In this document: positions 35,761-48,300 of the stretch, piece after piece | How the letters are laid out: each line of letters begins with the position of its first letter | Position numbering within the stretch: position 1 is the stretch's first letter | Assembly: GCF_000005505.3 (NCBI RefSeq) | Contig: NC_016132.3 | Coordinates: 42,608,914-42,672,913, forward strand | Reading direction: 5' to 3' | From: Brachypodium distachyon | Taxonomy: Eukaryota > Streptophyta > Magnoliopsida > Poales > Poaceae | DNA length: 64,000 nt | Notes under the pieces: model-generated | Database searches by the model: none | Told to the model about the DNA's origin: nothing | Seen by the model: only the letters and a program-made list of their open reading frames with translations | Program-made: the position numbers and the translations under genes

Positions 35761-38620
35761 TGTACATCTATAAACTCTATAAAGTTGAAACCCACTAAGT
35801 GTAGTTAATTTAGCAAGCTGCACAAGTGCACATGCAAGCTATCCACGTCAGCATTCATCCTTATTTCCACGTTCCATCTGTCCGTTCACGTGTCGCAGCT
35901 TGGTTTCTGTTCTGTCGTCTCCGATATGGGCATCGCCTGGGCCTTTGCAGCCCACCAGAAAGGGGAAAACAGCCCAGGCTCCACCGATGTGGCCTGTGCA
36001 GGAGAAAAAATCCGATCGATTTGGCCGACTGTGCTCCCGTTTCGCCTACTGCTCCCGTGCTGCCGTTTCCCCTGCGACTGTGCCGCTGTTTGCGTGTCTT
36101 CTCCATTAATTAATCTCCATAATGGCGTAGTTCCGTCCTCTTTCACATAACCAAACGATTGGCGTATCCTCTTCCTCTCCCACCAGGATCTTCACCTATG
36201 CAGCGGCTTCATTTTCTCACCGTTACACCATCTTCCTCCCATTCCATACCACCACGTCGATCTATTGTTCTCCTATTGTCCATCCGCTTTCACCAATTAG
36301 CACCCAAGATCGTGGCATGTTCTGGCTGCTAACTAGAGGAGGAGACCTTAGCTGTGTCTAAGGATCCATGGAAGTTGCGGAGCATGCCGTTGGCACTACT
36401 CCCTCTCTCCTTAGTCCTTTCCCTGTTCACTCACGGTCCAACAAATAGAGATGAAACAAAGGAGGCATGCAGAGACTTATGTAAGGTGTATCAACCAAAA
36501 CTGGTCACTTGAAATTACCTTTCTGTGTTGGTTTTGTGCATAATTTTTCCTTGGTACAGAACTTCAAGTATTATTGATACATAATTTTGCATGATTTCCA
36601 CTTGCAGCGACCGCTATAGTTTGATATCCATGTTATAGGTCCATCTGTGAGATGCTCGGTAGAATGAGTCTACCTAGCAGGTAAGGAGATATAGAAGGAT
36701 TAATATTCTTGATGTTTAAAGCAGCTTTGCTCACTGGATCCCACTACATATTATTCACTAATCAATTGCCTTGGTTGTGCATAAAAAATCTGATGCACTT
36801 CTGCAGTATACGATGATCTCGCATTTGTCTTTCAGAGTCCAACTACAAACATCAATGCAATCTGTCTGTTTGTACCAGCAAATCTGAAGAATTTATTTCC
36901 ATCTGATATCACTGAATACTATATCAGGTGTCTGCTCATATAATGGTATTTTCCATTCTCTGAAATGCCTAATGCATCTGATATTGATGTTCTCTGCATT
37001 AAAGAGATTTGTTTTCCCGGTGCAAGGTCTAACCGTTTTTTTATTGCATATGTTTCCTTTTTGTTAACAAGTTAGCTGGATGCTGCGTGATTTGTTCTCA
37101 GTTCAAATTTTCTTTTGACCGAAGTTCTCAGTTCAATAACATTTGTATGCGTCATCTCCCCTGACATACCATGTTGTTTGTATTCTGTAGACTTAATAAT
37201 CTATAAGGCTCAAATTTACAGTGTGTTTGCACATCAATGAACTGGACAGATCAGGAGAAGATGGGTATTATGCTTGCAAGCTATTGCCAACAACATATGT
37301 AAACTTTCTTATTTTTCTTCAATCTCCTAGCAAATGTTTGATTTTTGGAGTAAAACCACAGACATTTATCTGCTCCCAGTTCTCCTTGAAAGATGTTCAA
37401 TTGCATGAATTTTTAAATTGTTCAGTTGGATGCCATCCATTTGTAGTTTTTCCCGAAGTATCCAATTCAAAGCGATGGATACAAATAACACGTTTTTCTC
37501 CATTAGCTGCTCTGTATAAACATTTCAGGTTGACCACCTTTGGTTCATTGGTTGACGCTTAACCACTTCTGTTCAACACCTTCAGTGTATTCATATTTGA
37601 ATATTCAGAACAGGTAATGATCACTTAGACTTATTTATCTTCTCTGTTTAGGTTATTATAACATAAGTACTAAGTTAGTACAAATTTTGTACTGATTAAG
37701 TTGGCGACACTTTTTATGTATCGGAGGGAGTATTAATTATTTACCATGTCATCCCGCAAAAAAAAAATTAGTGTGTTAATTGCAAAAAAATAGCAAACAA
37801 CATATTATGCTTATATATATGCCCTGTTAAATACTTCAATGAAAGTCATCATCAGACCAACTTGATTTCCAAAAATAACTCTTTGATTGCTCTTTACTAA
37901 TTTATCACATATATCTCGGAGTTGTTACTTTTCATTGCCTTTCTTAGGGTGCAGTAGTTTCAACAAGTTTATATCCCAAAGCTCATCCATAAGCTCAACT
38001 TAGGGTCGCAGTGTTACTCCACCGCTATCTAACCCCATCATGCTTATCGATGGATCCAGCTCCTGTTTGGATCGGGTGGTCTGGAAAATTCGTTCGGTAC
38101 GACGGTGATGTGACTATTTTCGTAGGGCTGGGGAAAGCAGGCTGCCGTGTTGTCTTGTCATGTGGCACACCACTGGGCCAGTCTCCTTGTCAGGCTGTAC
38201 TGTACTGCCGTACTCGGTTTCAGTAGTGGGTCAAGATATTTCCGTCATCTTGTTTCTCCCTCCTTCACTTCGTCTCTCCCTTTCCTCAGTTCTGTTCTTC
38301 CCCTCCTCCCTCTCTCCCCTCTTCTTACCTTTCATTCTGTACTCCAATGTACCAATTTCTTCCACTGCGCAGTCAGGGATTATCCATTTTGGGTGCGTCA
38401 GCCCTGCAATTTGTACGATGCCTAGTTTCATCGATCTGTTTTCTGCTGTCCTTATTCTGTTCTTCCTCTCTTCCTCTTTTTTGTGTGCTAACTCATGACT
38501 TGTATAATATTTGCATACCTTTTTTTGGGATTCTTATGTGTTTACTCGCACAATCATTGCCGTACTCTCATGCTCTTGCAGGACTGCTTCTCCCTCCGTA
38601 TTTCGGCATATAACCTCAAA
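35761..38620. other. Intergenic region, possible promoter or leader of the + Ulp1-like gene
   Basis: No supported coding gene is present. A GC-rich island at about 35880-36120 gives open frames in several phases and could be a first non-coding exon or a CpG-rich promoter. The rest is AT-rich. Confidence 0.35.
37650..37730. mobile_element. Partial Stowaway-like MITE
   Basis: The right end ...TTTTTATGTATCGGAGGGAG followed by TA is clear. The left end is missing or degenerate. The interior (AGTACAAATTTTGTACT) resembles the Stowaway at 59313-59420. Confidence 0.5.
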
Positions 38621-38777
38621 AACAAGGATGAGTCTTTCGAAGGTACTTCATTGTTTACTCAAGTACTTCATGATTCAAAGTAGTTTACGGTTTCATTGTC
38701 ACTTCAACTAATAGATGTATTTTTAACTATTGTCTAAGTACTGCCTAAGTTTTCCAACATTCCAATGAACATGTACT

Positions 38778-39211
38778 CACAGTACTGTCTCTTCCTCTAT
38801 TATTCATCTATATTTCTTACATTTTCATGTTCTGCCCGCTCAGTTCCTAAGTACTGCTGTAGTGTCAAAATGTACTTCCAAGTACTGTCTGTTCGTCTAT
38901 TCTTCATGTACAATTACTAGTGCTCTCAAAGTTTTTCGTGCTTTCCAACTTTCAAATGAACATGTACCGCTATGTACTGTACCTTTTTTTACATGCAAGT
39001 ACTGGCTCTTCCTCTGTTCTTCATCTATATTTCTTACATTTTCATGTTCTGCCCATTCAGTTCCTAAGTACTGCTGTCCTGTCAAAATGTACTTCTAAGT
39101 ATTGTCTGTTCGTCTATTCTTCACGTATAATTACTGCTGCTCTGTAAGTTTTCTGTGCTCTCCAACTTTCTAATGAACATGTACCGCTATGTATTGTACC
39201 TTCATGTATGC
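38778..39211. repeat. 217-bp tandem duplication rich in GTAC, upstream of the + gene
   Basis: Two head-to-tail copies with period 217 bp (for example CTTCCTCT at 38791 and 39008). Both contain TTCTTACATTTTCATGTTCT, CAGTTCCTAAGTACTGCTGT and GAACATGTACCGCTATGTA. A related fragment recurs in an intron at about 40730-40870. The array holds most of the GTAC words counted in 38641-39300. Confidence 0.75.
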
Positions 39212-39350
39212 TTCATTTATATAAGCTACATTTCCATGTTAGTTTTGGGTTCGTAAGTATTTCCAACAAATACTTTTTCATAGTACATACGACGTACATT
39301 CCATCTTGTTTACCCTTGCACTCCAAATTATTGCTCCTACACCCTTGCAG

Positions 39351-42300
39351 CTCAAAGGACATGCTGCAGCTTCCGACAGTACTGGTCCTTTCACTACTGA
39401 TGACGCAACACATTATGATAGCAACGGAGAGAGTGAAAATTCTTCAACAAGCAAGTCCGCAACATCAAGGACCTCCGCTAAGACCCTTTACTGGATTATC
39501 AAGAAGTTCAATCATATCAAAAGGCAGTTGGTTAAGGAAATAGGTTTTGAAGGATTACTTGAAATGCCTTTATGGAATTCACTTAATCGCATCTTCAGTA
39601 CTTGGCTCCTGGGCCAAGTTGATTGCGTAGACCAAGCAATCGTATTAGATGCAATCAGAAGACTCCATTTTGTACCACAGGATGTGAACAAAGTATTTGG
39701 TATCCCCTGTGGACATCGTGATGTATTAGGACCAGAAACTCAAATATCGGATGCGGCAATGGCATATATTCGCGAACAAGCTGGTATATCTATCACCAAG
39801 GTGAGCCTAAAAGATGCTGAGAAGATTGTCCTTATGGACTTATCAGAACAGAGCACAAGATTACAAAAAGATTCATTCAAGATGGCATTTGTTATCATTG
39901 TCATGGGTCATCTCCTCTCACCCTCAACAAAGTATGATCATGTGAACATTGATTTTTTGGGTGCCTTGCGTTGTACCGAAGAAATTGGTCAATACAACTC
40001 GTGTGCATATGTTCTCAAAGGTATCATTGAGGCAGCTCAAAAAGTACAGGCTGACCTAACGATGAACAAAGTGGTCTCCAACATATTTGCTTGTCACCTG
40101 TTCCTGCAGGTACATAAAATTGAATGTACATAATCATGCATGTTTTCATTCCATGTCGTTCATTCATTATGTCATGTACTAATCCTACATTCTGTCCATC
40201 TCAGATACACTATCTAGATAATCTCTTACTTGGACCACTGCAACCTGCAAAGAACGTCTTCCCTCGTATCAAGGTTTTCCCCACAGAAGTACTTAACAAA
40301 CTCATATTAGCTGATACGAAGCCTGGAGGTGGTTATGGAGCGAAGCAAGTAAGATTTAGATGATCTCATTCTATACATTACTTTAATCCAAGACAAACTT
40401 ACATGCTTCCAAATATAACTCCTCCCTGCTATGCAGTTCAATGCAAGGGGTACTGTCATCATTCCCAACATGTCGCCAACTAAAATGAAGTCACTTTCGG
40501 TACCTGCTAGATCGGGACAAAGTCCTGCCCTTCTTCATTCTGTCCCAACAAACTCCGGTACAAACCTTCAGATCACAGCTGCCACATTGCCCCAATTCCT
40601 CAGAGAGAAATACCCTGCTCTGGTAACAAACTAAACCTCAAATGCATGATGATTATGCTGAACTACCCTTTATTAATTATTTATGGTCACTACCCTTTAT
40701 TATGGTTACTACCCTTCAAGTACTTGCAAATGTTCGATCCAACAGTACACTTGAAATTATGTACACCATGTATTTCACTCCAGTTCCAAAGTACTTGCAC
40801 ATGTTCATTTCATTGTCACCTGAAACCAATGTACCCACTTTTACTGCTTTCCAAGATTCAAATGAACATGTAATTGTAAGCACTGTCTCATTCCTATGGA
40901 GATGTACTCTTATGTGCTCAAGGAGATGAAGCTGCATATTTCAAAGATTGTGTACCTACATTCAATTTATATTTCCTGCATATCTCCAACCAATCACTGG
41001 TATGGCCCTTATGTACTCTATTTTACCAGTGCAACACAAGTTTGGCGAATGATTTGAAACTATATAATGCAAACATAACCCGAGCAATGAACGAAAGGCA
41101 CGCAGCTGAGAAGACTCATGTACTACAGCAAAATTTATTGCTTGCTGACAAGATATGCAACTTCATCTCCTCCAGCCATATACCACCGCGGCATTCTGCT
41201 TCAACTGCAAAGACAGAATGTACATGTCCTGACTACCTCTCGTTTACACAACTTCCACATTTTATGTATCCTCAAACATATGCTATAATGATTGTCACCT
41301 TAGGTTCCGGGAACAGCTCTGTCAAAAGAGGAGACAACCAACACGAAGTGAACTCTCGATCCCAAGGCACTTCATTACAAATTGTAGCAGTATCAAATTG
41401 TACAAACATCTAACCACTTTATTCACGGATGTAGCTCATAGCAAGGAATGTATGTCACCCTTGCGTGCAATGAAACCTCTAGAGGACACACCCAAGAGAT
41501 CAACATCACAGTTGATTGAAGCAATCAAGAAGAAATCAAAGACTGGTGGCTCAGGTACCTTGCCTAAACTGCTGCAAATAGTAAATCCAATTGCAATTAG
41601 TACTTAGTATCTTGATCCATTTCATAAATAGATGGACCTCACACCAGCAGATCTATGTTCAACAACATGGACTTTCAACTACCTTCTTTTGATCTTGGAT
41701 TCGATACTCTTCCAATCGTGACTCAACAATATGTGCCATCATTCACAGCTTGTAATGACAACTCTAAGAAAATAGCAGATGACATTGCACCATGTTCTCC
41801 AGCTGCCACAAAATTATCCATGGAAGCTGCCATGGTAGATTTGATTATGAGATCAGACAACGTAGACTGCGCTGAGAGTAAGATACTGCTTGGTGTAATT
41901 TCTACTTCACCTCCTTGCAAACGTCGAATCAAGGTTGGTACATTCGCACCCTCACCTTGGTCGGAAGGATACATACATCCTAAACCAGATGGTGACATCA
42001 TGGTTTCTCTTATGGAATGGTGTGGTGACGCGCCCCCACACTACTTGAAAATGTAAGTACACTGATTTCATGAATGTAAGTAGAAAATGTAAGAACTTTA
42101 ATTTATTTGGTCATGCATATTTATTTTATTTCTTGAATTTGAATTGTGTTATTATGTACCAGGCCGTGGGTAATCACTGAATTTCCTCGCTACATCTCAG
42201 CCACTGGCAAGGAAGTACATCAACAACTTATTGGAACCCATGTTCTTGACTTCGAATTGTGTGATCTCCTGGTAAGGAGGTTAACACAATTAGATACCAG

Positions 42301-45300
42301 GATGGAACCCACTAGCAGCAGGATGCGTTGGCGTCATCTCCTTGAGAGTGATTTTTCTGTATGTTCTTATCACATTATTGTTGGGTTCGTTGCATAGGAA
42401 ACAAAAAATTTCCTACGAGAAGTGCGGAAGAAAAAACCAAGAATATATATACTAGATGTATGTAACGAGAGGGATCATGAACACCATACCCTCGTAGACC
42501 GCTAAGCGTTACGATCACGAGATCGTTGTTGGTGTAGTGGAACTTTCAATGAGATCAATCTCAGTGCCGAACGGACAGCACCTCCTTGGTATCCACACGT
42601 TCAGCTTCACGTTGTCTCCTCCTTCCTCGATCCAGCAAGCGAGAGGGAGAGGTAGACGAGATCCCGGCAGCACGACGGCGTGGTGACTATGGTGAATATT
42701 CTCACGGGCAGGGCTACGCCGTGCGCGTGAGAAGAGGAGGAGAGGAGGGCTCAGAGGAGAGAGATCCAACTGAAAGCTTGGGGTGTCTCTCTCCCTTGCC
42801 CCCCCCTTCTATTTATATAGGGGTAGAGGAGGCGTGGCCGGCCAGGACTATCCCGTGGCCAGGACTCTCCGGCGGCCAGGACTCTCATGCGGCCAGGACT
42901 CTCCCGCGGCCAGGACTCTCCTCCTGGCCGCATGGGCCCTGTGGGCTAGCCCCTCGGCCCATTAAGGCCAGGGTGCTCCCTCACAGGCCCATTTAGCCCA
43001 GGGATAGGTGGGCCTCAAGGTGGAACCCTCCGGATCCCTCCGGAACCTTCTAGAAGCTTCCCGGTCAAAACCGGGAAATATTCCAAACTTTCCAGAACCC
43101 TGAAAACAACTTTCCATATATAAATCTTTATCTCCGGAACATTCCGGAGCTCCTCGTTGCGTCTAGGATCCCATCCAAGACTCCGAATCATAATTCGATA
43201 TCATCATCATTTATCTCATCTAACCCAAGCAACATGAAACGTTAAGTGTGTGACCCTACGGGTTCGAGAACATGTGGACATGATCAAATATCAATAACCA
43301 ATAGCGGGACCTGGATGTCCATAATAGTTCCCACATATTCCACGAAGATCTCATCGGTTGAACCACTATGTCGAGGATTCAATTAATCCAGTATCCAATT
43401 CTCTTTGTCTCGCGATATATTACTTGCCCGAGATTTGATCGTCGGTATCGCCATACCTAGTTTAATCTCGTTACCGGCAAGTTCTCTTTACTCGTTCTGT
43501 AATATAATACCCCCGCAACTAAACACATTAGTCGCATGCTTGCAAGCTCATTAGGATGTTATATTACCGAGAGGGCCCAGAGATATCTCTCCGTCACAAA
43601 GAGTGACAAATCCCAGTCTTGATCCATACAACCCAACAAGCACCTTCTGGGATACCTGAAAAACACCTTTATGATCACCCAGTTACGAGATGACGGTTGA
43701 TGCCCACAAAGTATTCTTCCGGTACTAGGGAGTGGCATGATCTCATGGTCTAAAGAAATAATACTTGACATAATAAAACATAAGCAACTTAAACTTAAGT
43801 GACACGATCAAAAGCTATGTTTAGGTTTGGGTCTGTCCATCACATCATTCTCCTAATGATATGACCTCGTTATTAAATGACAACACATGTCTATGGTTAG
43901 GAAACCTTAATCATCTTTAATCAACGAGCTAATCTAGTAGAGGCGTATTAGGGACACGGTATTTGTTTATTTATCCACACATGTATTTGAGTTTCCAATC
44001 AATACAATTATAGCATGGGCAATAAACATTTATCAAGAACAATGAAATATGATAATAACAAATTTATTATTGCCTCTAGGGCATATTTCCAACAGTCTCC
44101 CACTTGCACTAGAGTCAATAATCTAGTTTACATTGTAATAAATCTAACACCCATGGAGTCTTGGTGTTGATCATGTTTTGCTCGTGGAAGAGGTTTAGTC
44201 AACGGGTCTGCGACATTCAGATCCGTATGTACTTTGCAAATCTTTATGTCACCATCCTTGACATATTCACGAATAGTGTGAAACCGGCGTTTAATATGCT
44301 TGGAATTCTTGTGAGACCTCGGCTCCTTGGCGTTGGCTATGGCACCAGTGTTGTCACAATAGATGTCCATGGGATCCAACGCACTCGGAACCACACCAAG
44401 TTCAGATATGAACTCCTTCATCCAAACTCCTTCCTGTGCCGCTTCTGAAGCAGCCACATATTCCGCTTCAGTTGTTGATGCTGCCACAACGCTCTGCTTG
44501 GAACTCCTCCAGCTAACTGCACCACCATTCAAAATAAATACGTATCCGGATTGAGACTTAGAGTCATCCGGATCAGTGTCAAAACTAGCATCGACGTAAC
44601 CCTTTACGACGAGCTGTTCGTCACCTCCATAAACGAGAAACATTTCTTTAGTCCTTTTTAGGTACTTAAGGATATTCTTAACTGCTGTCCAGTGTTCCAC
44701 TCCTCGATCACTTTGGTACCTGCTAGTCAAACTAACAGCATGACACACGTCTGGTCTAGTACACAGCATGGCATACATAATAGAGCCTATGGCTGAGGCA
44801 TAGGGGATACTATTCATCTTTTCTCTATCTTCTGCCGAAGCTGGACACTGAGTCTTACTCAATATCTTACCTTGCAACATGGGCAAGAACCCTTTCTTTG
44901 CTTGATCCATTTTGAACCTTTTCAAAACTTTGTCAAGGTATGTACTTTGTGTAAGTCCTATCAGGCGTCTTGATCTATCTCTATAAATCTTGATGCCTAA
45001 TATGTAAGCTGCTTCACCAAGGTCTTTCATTGAAAAACTTTTATTCAAATAGCCTTTAACACTTTTAAGAAGTTCTATATCATTCCCAATCAGCAATATG
45101 TCATCCACATACAGTATTAGAAATGCTATAGAGCTCCCACTCACTTTCTTGTAAATACAAGCTTCTCCGTGAGTTTGGACAAATCCAAACCCTTTGATCA
45201 CCTTATCAAAACGGAGATTCCAACTCCGAGATGCTTGCTTCAGCCCATAAATGGAACGCTGAAGTTTGCATACCTTATTAGCATCCTTAGGATTGACAAA

Positions 45301-48300
45301 ACCTTTGGGCTGAACCATGTATAACTCTTCCTCAATGTGACCATTAAGGAACGCGGTTTTGACATCCATCTGCCAGATTTCGTAATCGAAAAATGCAGCA
45401 ATTGCTAACATAATCCGAACAGACTTTAGCATCGCTACGGGTGAGAAAGTCTCATCGTAGTCAACTCCTTGAATTTGTCGAAAACCTTTTGCGACAAGTC
45501 GAGCTTTATAGACGGTAACATTTCCATCAGCATCTGTTTTCTTCTTGAAAATCCATTTGTTCTCAACGGCCTTTCGGTCATTCGGTAAGTCTACCAAAGT
45601 CCATACTTGGTTTTCATACATGGATCCCATTTCGGATTTCATGGCTTCTAACCATTTTTCGGAGTCTGGGCTCATCATCGCTTCCTCATAATTCGCAGGT
45701 TCATCGTTGTCCAACAACATGACATTCATGACACGAACATTGTACCACTCAGGAGTATTACGTGTTCTTGTCGACCTGCGAAGTTCAGTAGTTGTCTCAT
45801 TCAAAACTTCATGATCATTATCATTAGCTTCCTCTCTAGCTGATGCAGGATGCACGGGAACAGTTTCTAGTGCTGCGCTACACTCAAATTCGAGAGAAGG
45901 TTCAATAACCTCATCGAGCTCTACCTTCCTCCCACTCACTTCTTTCGAGAGAAACTCCTTCTCTAGAAAGGACCCGTTCTTAGCGACAAACACTTTTCCT
46001 TCGGATCTGTGATAGAAGGTGTACCCAATTGTTTCTTTAGGGTATCCTATGAAGACGCATTTTTCCGACTTGGGTTCGAGCTTATCAGGTTGTAGCCTTT
46101 TTACATAAGCTTCGCATCCCCAAACTTTAAGAAAGGACAGCTTAGGTTTCTTGCCAAACCATAATTCATACGGTGTCGTTTCAACGGATTTAGATGGTGC
46201 CCTATTTAAAGTGAATGCGGCTGTCTCTAATGCATAACCCCAAAACGACAGTGGCAAATCAGTAAGAGACATCATAGACCGTACCATATCCAATAAAGTA
46301 CGATTACGACGTTCGGACACACCATTGCGTTGTGGTGTTCCAGGCGGCGTAAGTTGTGAAACAATTCCACATTGTTTTAAATGCGTGCCAAACTCGTAAC
46401 TCAAATATTCACCTCCACGATCCGATCGTAGAAATTTAATTTTCTTGTTACGATGATTCTCCACTTCATTCTGAAATTCCTTGAATTTTTCAAATGTCTC
46501 AGACTTGTTTTTCATTAAGTAAATATACCCATATCTACTCAAGTCATCTGTGAAGGTTAGGAAGTAACGATATCCACCGCACGTTGTAACACTCATTGGT
46601 CCGCACACATCAGTATGTATGATCTCCAACAAGTCACTGGCCCGTTCCATTATGCCTGAAAACGGGGTTCTAGTCATCTTACCCATGAGGCATGGTTCAC
46701 ATGTATCAAATGATTCAAAATCAAGTGATTCAAGTAGTCCATCAGAATGAAGTTTCTTCATGCGTTTTATACCAATATGACCTAGACGGCAGTGCCACAA
46801 ATATGTTGAACTATCATTATCCACTTTGCACCTTTTGGCATTAACATTATGAATATGTGTGTCACTACTATCGAGACTTAATAGAAATAAACCATTCACA
46901 AGTGGTGCATGACCATAAAAGATATTACTCATATAAATCGAACAACCATTATTCTCTGATTTAAATGAATAACCGTCTTGCATTAAACAAGATCCTGATA
47001 TAATGTTCATGCTCAACGCAGGCACCAAATAACAATTACTAAGGTTTAAAACTAATCCCGAAGATAAATGTAGAGGGAGCGTGCCGACGGCGATCACATC
47101 AACTTTTGATCCATTCCCGACGCGCATAGTCACCTCATCTCTTGCTAGTCTTCGTCTATTCTGTAGCTCCTGTTTCGAGTTACAAATGTGAGCAACTGAA
47201 CCAGTATCAAATACCCAGGTGCTACTACGAGTACTAGTAAGGTACACATCAATAACATGTATATCAAATATACCTTTGACGTTGCCAGCCTTCTTATCTG
47301 CCAAGTACTTGGGGCAGTTACGCTTCCAGTGGCCAGTCCCCTTGCAGTAGAAGCACTCAGTATCCGGCTTAGGTCCAGATTTGGGCTTCTTCGCGGGAGT
47401 GGCAACAGTTTTGCCACCCTTCTTGAAATTTCCCTTCTTACCCTTTGCCTTCTTGAAACTGGTGGTCTTATTGACCATCAACACTTGATGCTCCTTTTTG
47501 ATTTCCACCTCCGCGGTTTTTAACATCGCGAGGAGCTGAGGAAGTGTCCTATCCATCCCTTGCATATTGTAGTTCACCACAAAACTTTTATAGCTAGGTG
47601 GTAGTGACTGAAGAACCCGGTCAATGCCTAATTCATTAGGAATCTCAATTCCCAGTTGTCTCAGGCGGTCGGCGTACCCAGACATTCTGAGCACGTGCTC
47701 GCTAACGGAGCTGTTCTCCTCCATCTTGCAGTTAAAGAACCTTTCGGAGGCATCATACCTCTCCGCACGGGGTTGGGTCTGAAATAAAGTATTCAGTTCC
47801 CCAATCATAGCATATGCCGAGTGGTGCTCAAAACGCTTTTGGAGCTCAGGTTCCATACCAAGCAAGAGGCCGCACCTAACTACATTGTGGTCCTCAGATT
47901 GAGTCAGCCAAACGTTCCTAACGTCAGCAGACTCAGTTGCTGCGGGTTCTGCACCAAGCGCTGCATCAAAAACATAAGCCTTTTTGGCAGCTTCGAGGAT
48001 AATCCTCACATTCCGGAACCAGTCCGTAAAGTTGCTTCCATTGGACTTCAGTTTATCTTTCTCTAGGAGAGTATTCATATTGAACGTAGTACGAGCCATT
48101 GATCTACAGCATATTTGCAAGGGCAATTAGACTAAGTTCATGATAATAAGTTCAAGCTAATCAAATTACTAATGAACTCCCACTAAAATCAACATCCCTC
48201 GGGTTGTTTAGTGACACATGATCCAAATCCACTACACCAAGTCCGATCATCACGTGAGATGGAGTAACTTCAATGGTAAACATCAGCATGTTGATCACAT

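Noticed and set aside
38641..39300. Repeated short words suggesting a CRISPR-like array
   Set aside because: This is a plant nuclear sequence. The repeats are a 217-bp tandem duplication with GTAC words, with no regular repeat-spacer pattern.
42515..42996. Open frames of 84 and 136 codons that recur at 49494-49975 and 57232-57713
   Set aside because: They lie wholly inside the three Copia LTR copies (U3/R region with GC-rich repeats). They recur because the LTR recurs and have no independent coding evidence.
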